DNA of 39,397 nt, from positions 1 through 39,397 of the forward strand of contig NZ_STGL01000015.1 of assembly GCF_004919085.1 (NCBI RefSeq). The letters run 5' to 3'. Made by a program: the position numbers and the translations under genes. Shown here one piece after another: positions 14,343-20,682 of this stretch (position 1 is its first letter; each line of letters opens with the position of its first letter). This stretch comes from Nocardioides sp. GY 10127. GTDB taxonomy: Bacteria > Actinomycetota > Actinomycetes > Propionibacteriales > Nocardioidaceae. The notes beneath the pieces were generated by a model. That model was not told the origin of the DNA and searched no databases. It worked only from the letters and a program-made list of their open reading frames with translations.

Positions 14343-15026
14343 ATCAGCACCGAGCTTCGAATCAACGACCGGATCCGCGTCGCGGAGGTCCGACTCGTTG
14401 GCCCCAACGGTGAGACCGTCGGCATCGTGCCGACGGCCGACGCGCTGCGCCTCGCGCAGGAGGCCGACCTGGACCTCGTCGAGGTCGCCCCCATGGCGCG
14501 TCCGCCGGTGTGCAAGCTCATGGACTACGGGAAGTTCAAGTACGAGAACGCCCAGAAGGCCCGTGAGGCCCGCCGGAACCAGACCAACGTGGTCATCAAG
14601 GAGATGAAGCTCCGGCCCAAGATCGACGCGCACGACTACGAGACCAAGAAGGGTCACGTGGTGCGCTTCCTCAAGGCCGGCGACAAGGTCAAGATCACGA
14701 TCATGTTCCGCGGTCGCGAGCAGCACCGCCCCGAGCTCGGGTTCCGGCTGCTCCAGCGTCTCGCGGAGGACGTGGACGACCTGGGCTTCGTGGAGTCCTC
14801 GCCCAAGCAGGACGGCCGCAACATGATCATGGTCCTGGGTCCGCACAAGAAGAAGGCGGAGGCCAAGGCCGAGGTCAAGGCGGCGAAGACCGCCCGGGCC
14901 GCGGAGCGCGCCGCCGACGAGGCCGAGGAGAAGGCCGAGCGCACCGCCGCGAACGCGGCGCGCGTGCCGAACGAGGCCAAGAAGCGCGGGCCCTCCGAGA
15001 ACCTCGACCCCGACGTCGACATCTGA
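14343..15026 (+). CDS. infC: Translation initiation factor IF-3, AUC start codon
   Basis: About 227 residues. IF-3 binds the 30S subunit and rejects wrong start codons. The frame starts ISTELRINDRIRVAEVRLVG, the conserved IF-3 N-terminus, at an ATC codon four bases after AGGAGGACAC; no ATG or GTG precedes it in frame, and the first internal GTG would delete 28 conserved residues. A rare AUU/AUC start is the hallmark of infC and lets IF-3 repress its own translation. The core shows PPVCKLMDYGKFKYE and KGHVVRFLKAGDKVKITIMF. The C-terminus adds an Ala/Lys/Glu-rich tail after GPHKKKAEAK, common in actinobacteria. It heads the rpmI-rplT operon. Confidence 0.96.
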   Translation: MSTELRINDRIRVAEVRLVGPNGETVGIVPTADALRLAQEADLDLVEVAPMARPPVCKLMDYGKFKYENAQKAREARRNQTNVVIKEMKLRPKIDAHDYETKKGHVVRFLKAGDKVKITIMFRGREQHRPELGFRLLQRLAEDVDDLGFVESSPKQDGRNMIMVLGPHKKKAEAKAEVKAAKTARAAERAADEAEEKAERTAANAARVPNEAKKRGPSENLDPDVDI

Positions 15027-15044
15027 TCCACCCCTGACGCCCTC

Positions 15045-15077
15045 CCGGCGGCGGGCCCCTCGCGGGCCGGCCGCCGG
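15045..15077 (+). promoter_or_regulatory. Hairpin between infC and rpmI
   Basis: CCGGCGGC pairs with GCCGCCGG, and the stem continues inward with GGCCC against GGGCC after one G-G mismatch, around a CTCGC loop. It fills the infC-rpmI gap without a U-tract. It could be an L20-binding or mRNA-processing element, or could uncouple expression of rpmI-rplT from infC. Confidence 0.5.
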
Positions 15078-15104
15078 CACGAGCTGAGAAGAAGAGAGAG
15101 CACG

Positions 15105-15317
15105 ATGCCCAAGAACAAGACCCACTCCGGGACCAAGAAGCGGTTCAAGGTCACCGGCAGCGGCAAGGTCCGCCGCCTCCAGGCCCACCGCAAGTCGGGC
15201 GCTGCGTTCGCGTCGTCCCCGACCACCGGCAGCCGCAAGAAGCACCGCCGCAACGCCGGCGAGGTCGACGTCGACAAGGCCGACGTCAAGCGCGTCAAGA
15301 AGCTGCTCGGCATCTGA
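15105..15317 (+). CDS. rpmI: Large-subunit ribosomal protein bL35
   Basis: A 70-residue basic protein that begins MPKNKTHSGTKKRFKVTGSG, the invariant bL35 start, and contains SSPTTGSRKKHRRNAG. It sits within 23S rRNA. It is slightly longer than the usual 64-66 residues because of the acidic-basic end EVDVDKADVKRVKKLLGI, common in actinobacteria. ATG follows AAGAGAGAG. It is the second gene of the infC-rpmI-rplT operon, with 40 bp before rplT. Confidence 0.97.
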   Translation: MPKNKTHSGTKKRFKVTGSGKVRRLQAHRKSGAAFASSPTTGSRKKHRRNAGEVDVDKADVKRVKKLLGI

Positions 15318-15357
15318 GCCTCACTGACCCCCTGACAACAAGCACCAAGGAGTAAAC

Positions 15358-15744
15358 ATGGCACGCGTCAAGCGGGCAGTGAACGCCCAGAAGAAGCGCC
15401 GGGTCGTCCTCGAGCGCGCCAGCGGTTACCGCGGGCAGCGCTCGCGCCTCTACCGCAAGGCGAAGGAGCAGGTCACCCACTCGCTCGTCTACAGCTACAA
15501 CGACCGCCGCAAGAACAAGGGCAACTTCCGTCGTCTGTGGATCCAGCGCATCAACGCCGCGGCTCGCGCCGAGGGCATGACCTACAACCGGTTCATCCAG
15601 GGCCTCGGCCTCGCCGGTGTCGAGGTCGACCGCAAGATCCTCGCCGACCTCGCCGTCAACGACCCGGCCGCCTTCTCGGCGCTGGTCGCGACCGCGAAGG
15701 CCGCCCTCCCCGAGGACGTCAACGCGCCCAAGGCCTCGGCCTGA
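15358..15744 (+). CDS. rplT: Large-subunit ribosomal protein bL20
   Basis: A 128-residue bL20, a primary 23S rRNA-binding protein that is needed early in 50S assembly and often represses its own operon. It begins MARVKRAVNAQKKRRVVLER and contains RLYRKAKEQVTHSLVYSYND and NNRFIQGL-type C-terminal sequence (YNRFIQGLGLAGVEVDRKIL). AAGGAG precedes the ATG. The last codons overlap the probable CTG start of the methyltransferase gene, so the rRNA methyltransferase may be translationally coupled to this ribosomal protein. Confidence 0.97.
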   Translation: MARVKRAVNAQKKRRVVLERASGYRGQRSRLYRKAKEQVTHSLVYSYNDRRKNKGNFRRLWIQRINAAARAEGMTYNRFIQGLGLAGVEVDRKILADLAVNDPAAFSALVATAKAALPEDVNAPKASA

Positions 15745-16592
15745 ACGCAGACGCCTCGCACGGTGCGCCCTCCGCGCACCAGCAGGCACCCCTGAGCGCG
15801 GCCAACCGCCGCGTGAAGGACGCACGCAGGCTCAGCCGCCGCTCGGAGCGATCCGAGCGGCGGCTGTTCCTCGCTGACGGCCCGAAGGCCGTCGAGGGTG
15901 CGCTGGAGCGGGACGGCTGCCTCGTCGAGGTCTTCGCCGCGCCCGAGGCGCACCTCGCCCACCCCCACCTCCTCGCCGCCTGCGAGGCGGCCGGCGTCCC
16001 GTGGACGCTCGTCGAGCATCGGGGGATCGAGGCGCTCTCGGACGCCGTCAGCCCCGCCGGCGTGGTGGGCGTCTGCCGTCTCCTCGACCGGCCGCTGGCC
16101 GACGTCCTGACGCCCCCCGTCGGGCAGGAACGCCGGCTGGTCGCCCTCTGCGCCGACGTGCGCGACCCCGGCAACGCCGGGACCGTCGTGCGGTGCGCGG
16201 ACGCCGCGGGCGCGGACGCCGTCGTGCTCGCGGGCTCGTCGGTCGACCTGCACAACCCCAAGACCGTGCGCGCGTCCGTCGGCTCCGTCTTCCACCTTCC
16301 GGTGGCCCTCGAGCCGGACCCGCTCGCCGCCGTGCGCGCCGCCCAGGCGGCGGGGCTGACCGTGCTGGCCGCCGACGGCGCCGGTGAGGTGGACCTCTTC
16401 GAGGCCGACGAGCTGCTCGCGCGGCCGACGGCGTGGCTCTTCGGCAACGAGGCCTGGGGCCTGCCCGAGGAGCTGGCCGCCGCGGCCGACCACCGGGTCT
16501 CGATCCCGATCCACGGCCGCGCCGAGTCGCTCAACCTCGCGACCGCCGCCGCGCTCTGCCTCTACGCGAGCGCCCGCGCGCAGCGGGCCTGA
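15741..16592 (+). CDS. SpoU/TrmH-family RNA 2'-O-methyltransferase (TsnR-like)
   Basis: About 283 residues. An N-terminal RNA-binding L30e-like domain (RVKDARRLSRRS, then RLFLADGPKAVEGAL) precedes the knotted SPOUT catalytic domain with motif 1 RDPGNAGTVVRCADAAGAD, motif 2 TAWLFGNEAWGLPEE and motif 3 IPIHGRAESLNLATAAALCL. It uses SAM to methylate a ribose, in this family usually of 23S rRNA or tRNA. No ATG or TTG start exists. The CTG chosen overlaps the rplT stop as CTGA and lies 7 nt after AAGG; CTG at 15792 or GTG at 15813 are alternatives. A perfect 14-bp hairpin lies in its first coding stretch. A methyltransferase after rplT is usual in actinobacteria. Confidence 0.85.
   Translation: MNADASHGAPSAHQQAPLSAANRRVKDARRLSRRSERSERRLFLADGPKAVEGALERDGCLVEVFAAPEAHLAHPHLLAACEAAGVPWTLVEHRGIEALSDAVSPAGVVGVCRLLDRPLADVLTPPVGQERRLVALCADVRDPGNAGTVVRCADAAGADAVVLAGSSVDLHNPKTVRASVGSVFHLPVALEPDPLAAVRAAQAAGLTVLAADGAGEVDLFEADELLARPTAWLFGNEAWGLPEELAAAADHRVSIPIHGRAESLNLATAAALCLYASARAQRA
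15834..15865 (+). promoter_or_regulatory. Perfect 14-bp hairpin with GNRA loop inside the methyltransferase gene
   Basis: AGCCGCCGCTCGGA and TCCGAGCGGCGGCT pair perfectly around GCGA. It codes for S-x-R-R-S-E-R-S-E-R-R-L in the methyltransferase. It lies 90 nt after the rplT stop, where a 3' mRNA stabiliser or partial terminator for the ribosomal-protein operon would be expected. Confidence 0.6.
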
Positions 16593-16661
16593 GGTTCCGA
16601 CCTCCCTGGCCGACCCCTGGCCCTGGCCTCCCGGGTGCTCGCGGCCCCGCGCGCGGACGCC

Positions 16662-16667
16662 TAGGGT
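16662..16667 (+). promoter_or_regulatory. -10 box TAGGGT, leaderless promoter of the histidine kinase
   Basis: TAGGGT is followed by six bases and the GTG start, with no ribosome-binding site. It is identical in sequence and spacing to the box of the YcaQ-type gene. Confidence 0.5.
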
Positions 16668-16673
16668 CGGGGC

Positions 16674-17711
16674 GTGCCCCCGGACGACCTGGACCTGCTG
16701 CCCGACGGTGTCGTCCTCGCGGACGGGGACGGGCGCGTCCGCCGGGTCTCCGTCGTGGCCGCCCGGATGCTCGGGACGGAACCGGACGCCGCGGTGGGCC
16801 GGCCGCTGGCGGACGTCCTGACGCTCCTGGACCAGCGCGGCTGCGCGTGGTCGGAGGTGAACCGCCCCTTCGCCGGCCTGCGCACGCGCACGGCCGTGCC
16901 CGAGCAGTCTTGGTTGCTCCCGGACGGCGGCGAGGTCCTCGTGACGGCGCGGCTGCACCGCGCGGAGCGGGGCGGGCCGGTGACCGCCGCGGCGGTGAGC
17001 CTGCGCTCGGCGAGGGGACGCGAGCGGCTCGACCGGGAGCGCTCGGACCTCGTCGCCACCGTCGCGCACGAGCTCCGCTCCCCGCTGACCGGGGTGAAGG
17101 GCTTCGTCACCGCGCTCCTCAACCGCTGGGACAAGCTCCAGGACGAGCAGAAGAAGCTCATGCTCACCACCGTCGCCTCCGACGCGGACCGGCTCAGCCG
17201 GCTCATCGTCGAGCTCCTGGACGTCGCACGGATCGACACGGGGCGCCTGCAGCTCTCGCCCCGCCCGACCGACCCGGCGGTCATCGCCGAGCGGGTGGTG
17301 GCGTCGGTGGCCGCCGCCACCTCGCGCGCCGTGGTCCTGGAGAGCGTCCCCGCCTCCGACGGGAGCCTGCCGAGGCTGCACGCCGACCCCGACAAGCTGA
17401 CGCAGGTGCTGACGAACCTCGTGGAGAACGGGGTCCGGCACGGCGAGGGCACAGTCCTGGTCCGCCTCAGCGTGCCGGACCCCGGCCACGTCCTGCTCGA
17501 GGTCAGCGACGAGGGCGAGGGGATCGCCCCCGAGATGCGCGCCCGGGTCTTCACGAAGTTCTGGACCTCGGGCGTGCGGGGCGGCTCCGGGCTCGGCCTC
17601 TACATCGTCCACGGCCTGGTGCGCGCCCACGGGGGCACCGTCACCCTCGGCACCGCCCCGGGGGGCGGTGCGCTGGTGAGCATCACGTGGCCGGTGGAGC
17701 AGACCTACTGA
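16674..17711 (+). CDS. PAS-domain sensor histidine kinase, orphan
   Basis: A 345-residue kinase with no transmembrane segment. Residues 1-115 form a PAS-like sensor domain (LLPDGVVLADGDGRVRRVS). The dimerisation/phosphoacceptor helix follows with VATVAHELRSPLTGVKGF, phosphoacceptor His132. The ATPase domain has the N box NLVENGVRHG, G1 DEGEGIAPE and G2 GSGLGLYIVHGL. It is therefore cytosolic and complete. No response regulator lies nearby, so its partner must be elsewhere. It sits between the rRNA methyltransferase gene and pheS, in an otherwise translation-related region, and has its own leaderless promoter. The signal is unknown. Confidence 0.9.
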   Translation: MPPDDLDLLPDGVVLADGDGRVRRVSVVAARMLGTEPDAAVGRPLADVLTLLDQRGCAWSEVNRPFAGLRTRTAVPEQSWLLPDGGEVLVTARLHRAERGGPVTAAAVSLRSARGRERLDRERSDLVATVAHELRSPLTGVKGFVTALLNRWDKLQDEQKKLMLTTVASDADRLSRLIVELLDVARIDTGRLQLSPRPTDPAVIAERVVASVAAATSRAVVLESVPASDGSLPRLHADPDKLTQVLTNLVENGVRHGEGTVLVRLSVPDPGHVLLEVSDEGEGIAPEMRARVFTKFWTSGVRGGSGLGLYIVHGLVRAHGGTVTLGTAPGGGALVSITWPVEQTY

Positions 17712-18328
17712 GCCGGCCCCGCCCAGCGGGGGTCGCGGCCGAAGAAGGCCACGAGCCGCAGCAGCGGGTCGGCGTCCTCGGGGACGTCGACGGCGTCGTC
17801 GAACGGGACGCCCGCGGGCCGGTCGGAGGCCGGGATCGCCCGGGTGACCACGGCCAGGGCCGCCTCCACCGCGGCGGGGTCGACGTGCAGCTCGTCGAGC
17901 CGGCCCAGCGCGACCGCCAGGTCCCACCCGTGCGTCCCGAGCTCGCTCACGTAGGTGGTGAGCGCGGCGGGCGCGGGCATCGTCGCGGCCGGGTGGTGGA
18001 CCAGCCCCTCGAGCACGGCCGGGTCCGCGAGCGCCTCGCCGAGCACGACCCGTCCGGCGGCCCAGGCGGCGCGCCAGACGTCCGGGTCGGCCGGGTCCTC
18101 GACCTCCACGACCGAGGGGACCTCGAACGGCCTGCCGCCGCGCATGATGTGCGCGACCCGGTGCTCGACGGCCACGAAGTGGGCGAGGAGGTCGGCCACG
18201 GTCCAGCCGGCGCACGGGGTGGGGCGGCCCAGGTCGTCGGCGGTGAGGGTCTCGAGGAGCGGGGTGACGGCGTCGGCGGTCGCCAGGAGCCGGGGGCGGG
18301 GGTCGGGGAGCTGCTGCGTCTGGGTCAT
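17705..18328 (-). CDS. TIGR03086-type metal-binding protein (mycothiol-isomerase/DinB-like fold)
   Basis: A 207-residue protein of the TIGR03086 group within the mycothiol-dependent maleylpyruvate isomerase N-terminal (DinB-like four-helix) superfamily. The signature TPCAGWTVADLLAHFVAVEHR is present, and a second histidine occurs in YVSELGTHGWDLAVALG; together with His/Asp residues these make the metal site of this fold. Members are suspected mycothiol-dependent or metal-dependent enzymes; the substrate is unknown. ATG was chosen, preceded by GTGGAG. The gene overlaps the 3' end of the convergent kinase gene by 7 bp and diverges from a WYL regulator, which probably controls it. Confidence 0.85.
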   Translation of the reverse strand: MTQTQQLPDPRPRLLATADAVTPLLETLTADDLGRPTPCAGWTVADLLAHFVAVEHRVAHIMRGGRPFEVPSVVEVEDPADPDVWRAAWAAGRVVLGEALADPAVLEGLVHHPAATMPAPAALTTYVSELGTHGWDLAVALGRLDELHVDPAAVEAALAVVTRAIPASDRPAGVPFDDAVDVPEDADPLLRLVAFFGRDPRWAGPAQ

Positions 18329-18352
18329 GACTCCACTCTGCGACACAAAGAC

Positions 18353-18369
18353 GACACCTGCTGTCAGGT
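18353..18369. promoter_or_regulatory. Overlapping inverted repeats between divergent genes
   Basis: ACCTG-CTGT-CAGGT (18356-18369) and GACA-CCTGC-TGTC (18353-18365) overlap in the 61-bp gap between the TIGR03086-type gene and the WYL regulator. It is a likely operator for the regulator on both promoters. Confidence 0.5.
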
Positions 18370-18389
18370 TTTCCTGGGAGAGTCGTCCT

Positions 18390-19505
18390 GTGCGCGCCGA
18401 CCGTCTCCTGCAGCTCCTCCACCTGCTCCAGCGCCACGGCCGCCTGCCCGCGCGGCGCCTGGCCGAGCTCCTCGAGTGCTCCGAGCGCACGGTGCTGCGG
18501 GACATGGAGGCGCTCTCGGCGGCCGGCGTCCCGGTCTACCTCCAGCGGGGGCGCGGCGGCGGGTGCGTCCTCATGGAGGGCTACCGCACCGACCTCTCCG
18601 GGCTGACCACGGGCGAGGCGCAGGCGCTGCTCACCTGGAACGGGCGGGACGCGGCGCGCGAGCTGGGCCTCGGCGCCGAGCTCGGCACCGCCCTGACGAA
18701 GCTCGCCGCGACCGTCCCGGCGCCGGCACTGGCGGGCGCGGAGGCGCTGTCCGCGGTGCTGGTCGTGGACCGACGCCGGTGGTTCTCGGCGGTCGACGAG
18801 GTCCCGGTGCTCCCGGTGCTGCGCGAGGCGGCCGTCGCCGGCCGCCGGGTGCGGGTCCGCTACGCCACGCCCGGCGACGAGCGGCCCCGCACGCGCGTCC
18901 TGGACCCCTACGGCCTCGTCGAGAGCGGCGGGCGGTGGTACCTGCTGGCCGCGCAGCCGATCGCGGGGGCGGCGGGGGAGGCGGGGGAGACGGGGGAGAC
19001 GGGGGAGACGGGGGAGACGGGGGAGACGGGGGAGGCCAGGGAGACGCAGGTCCGCAGCTTCCGCGTGTCCCGGGTCGAGGAGGTCGAGGTGCTGGACGAG
19101 CCGGCCGACCGCCCCGCCGACCTCGACCTCGCGGCGGAGTGGGAGGCGACCCGCCGACGCTTCGAGTCCGGGGACGACCAGCGGGTGCTGCTGGCGGTCG
19201 CCACCGACGTCGAGCAGGACGTCCGCCGCCTGCTGGGGTTCCAGGCGCTCCCGGGCACCGTGCGCGGGCGGGGGCGGACCGAGCACGTCGGCGGGCGGCC
19301 GCAGCCCGGCGTCCTGCTGGAGGCGGTGGTGCGGCACCGGCGCCAGGCCCTCGCGCTCGTCCTCGGTCTCGGCGGGGACGTGGAGCTCCTCGAGCCCGTC
19401 GCGCTGCGGGAGGCGCTCGTGCGGACGGGCACGGCGGCCCTCGCGGCGCACGCGGAGGTCTCCTCCCACGCCCACGCGGTCCACCCGGACGTCCGGCAGG
19501 GGTGA
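18390..19505 (+). CDS. YafY-family transcriptional regulator (HTH_11 + WYL)
   Basis: A 371-residue regulator. Residues 1-60 form a winged helix (RADRLLQLLHLLQRHGRLPA, then LAELLECSERTVLRDMEALSAAGV). A WYL domain starts near residue 145; the diagnostic stretch GRWYLLAAQ is near 186. WYL domains bind nucleic acid or small ligands and often switch regulators on. In place of the short loop that normally follows WYL there is a GE(T/A) repeat tract coded by a 9-bp tandem DNA repeat, then the rest of the domain (VRSFRVSRVEEVEVLDEP) and a WCX-like C-terminal extension. The GTG start follows GGAGAG. Divergence from the TIGR03086-type gene across an inverted repeat suggests shared control. It lies directly upstream of pheS. 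Confidence 0.88.
   Translation: MRADRLLQLLHLLQRHGRLPARRLAELLECSERTVLRDMEALSAAGVPVYLQRGRGGGCVLMEGYRTDLSGLTTGEAQALLTWNGRDAARELGLGAELGTALTKLAATVPAPALAGAEALSAVLVVDRRRWFSAVDEVPVLPVLREAAVAGRRVRVRYATPGDERPRTRVLDPYGLVESGGRWYLLAAQPIAGAAGEAGETGETGETGETGETGEARETQVRSFRVSRVEEVEVLDEPADRPADLDLAAEWEATRRRFESGDDQRVLLAVATDVEQDVRRLLGFQALPGTVRGRGRTEHVGGRPQPGVLLEAVVRHRRQALALVLGLGGDVELLEPVALREALVRTGTAALAAHAEVSSHAHAVHPDVRQG
18972..19034. repeat. 9-bp tandem repeat (seven copies) within WYL regulator gene
   Basis: Two copies of GCGGGGGAG are followed by five of ACGGGGGAG, coding for (A/T)-G-E units. Copy-number changes would stay in frame and only lengthen or shorten a loop in the ligand domain. Confidence 0.95.
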
Positions 19506-19532
19506 CCGGTTCGCTCCCCGGCGGGCCACCTT

Positions 19533-19538
19533 CCTAGA
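19533..19538 (+). promoter_or_regulatory. -10 box TAGACT upstream of pheS
   Basis: TAGACT is placed to give a leader of about 30 nt that contains GAAAGG before the pheS ATG. The leader is far too short for a T-box or leader-peptide attenuator, which control pheST in some other bacteria. Confidence 0.45.
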
Positions 19539-19577
19539 CTGACCTGGTTGTCCCGCCACCTGCTTCGAAAGGCTGCC

Positions 19578-20675
19578 ATGTCGGGCCCGAACACCGAGTA
19601 CGACCCCGTCGAGGTCACCCCGCTGCAGGCCGAGGAGGTCGAGGCCGCGCGCGACGCGGCGCTGGCCGCCATCGCCGGGGCGAGCGACCTCGAGGCGCTC
19701 AAGCAGGTCCGGCTGGACCACGCCGGGGACCGCTCCCCGCTGGCCCTGGCCAACCGGGAGATCGGCGCCCTGCCGCCGCAGGCCCGCAAGGAGGCCGGCC
19801 AGCGGGTCGGCCAGGCGCGCGGTGCGGTGAACAAGGCCCTCGCGGCTCGCACCGAGGTGCTCGAGGCCGAGCACGAGGAGCGGATGCTCATCGAGGAGAC
19901 GGTCGACGTCACCCTCCCGACCGACCGCGTGCCGACCGGCGGGCGGCACCCGCTGACGACCGGCGCCGAGCTCATCGCGGACATCTTCGTCTCGATGGGC
20001 TGGGAGATCGCCGAGGGCCCGCTCATCGAGGCCGAGTGGCTCAACTTCGACGCCCTCAACCTGGGCCCGGACCACCCGGCCCGCACGATGCAGGACACGT
20101 TCTGGACCGAGCCGGCGGAGAACCACGTCGTGCTGCGCACCCAGACGAGCCCCGTGCAGGCCCGGACGATGCTCACCCGGAAGCCGCCGATCTACGTCGC
20201 CTGCCCCGGTCGCGTGTTCCGCACCGACGAGTACGACGCCACGCACAGCCCGATGTTCCACCAGGTCGAGGGCCTCGTCGTGGACGAGGGCATCTCCATG
20301 GCGCACCTCAAGGGCACGCTCGACCACTTCGCCGCCCGGATGTTCGGCGAGGGCATCGACACGCGCTTCCGCCCGTCCTACTTCCCCTTCACCGAGCCGA
20401 GCGCCGAGGTCGACCTGCGCTGCTTCGTGTGCCGCGGCGTCGACAGCGACGCCTGCCGCACGTGCCGGGGCGAGGGCTGGATCGAGTGGGGCGGCTGCGG
20501 CGTCGTGAACCCGCGCGTCCTCGTCGCCTGCGGCGTGGACCCGGAGACCTACACCGGCTTCGCGTTCGGCATGGGCATCGACCGCTCGCTCATGTTCCGC
20601 CACGGCATCACCGACCTGCGCTCGTTCTTCGAGGGCGACGTCCGCTTCACCCCCGCGTTCGGAACGGAGCTCTGA
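19578..20675 (+). CDS. pheS: Phenylalanine-tRNA ligase alpha subunit
   Basis: A 365-residue catalytic subunit of the alpha2-beta2 enzyme that charges tRNA-Phe. An N-terminal coiled-coil arm (residues 10-100) precedes the class II core with motif 2 FRTDEYDATHSPMFHQVEG, the phenylalanine pocket RPSYFPFTEPSAEVD and motif 3 GFAFGMGIDRSLMFRHG. A small four-cysteine insert (CFVCRG and CRTCRGEGWIEWGGCG) lies before motif 3 and is usual in actinobacterial PheS. ATG was chosen after GAAAGG; an in-frame TTG ten codons earlier has no ribosome-binding site. pheT follows after 7 bp, giving equal output of both subunits. Confidence 0.97.
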   Translation: MSGPNTEYDPVEVTPLQAEEVEAARDAALAAIAGASDLEALKQVRLDHAGDRSPLALANREIGALPPQARKEAGQRVGQARGAVNKALAARTEVLEAEHEERMLIEETVDVTLPTDRVPTGGRHPLTTGAELIADIFVSMGWEIAEGPLIEAEWLNFDALNLGPDHPARTMQDTFWTEPAENHVVLRTQTSPVQARTMLTRKPPIYVACPGRVFRTDEYDATHSPMFHQVEGLVVDEGISMAHLKGTLDHFAARMFGEGIDTRFRPSYFPFTEPSAEVDLRCFVCRGVDSDACRTCRGEGWIEWGGCGVVNPRVLVACGVDPETYTGFAFGMGIDRSLMFRHGITDLRSFFEGDVRFTPAFGTEL

Positions 20676-20682
20676 GCACCAG

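Noticed and set aside
18966..19040. CRISPR-like appearance of the short direct repeats
   Set aside because: The unit is 9 bp without spacers and lies in frame inside a regulator gene; it is a coding tandem repeat.
19506..19577. T-box or leader-peptide attenuator upstream of pheS
   Set aside because: The gap is only 72 bp, with a -10 box about 40 nt before the ATG. No T-box sequence, terminator or Phe codon run is present.
19548..19577. TTG start for pheS ten codons upstream of the ATG
   Set aside because: There is no ribosome-binding site for the TTG, whereas GAAAGG precedes the ATG.
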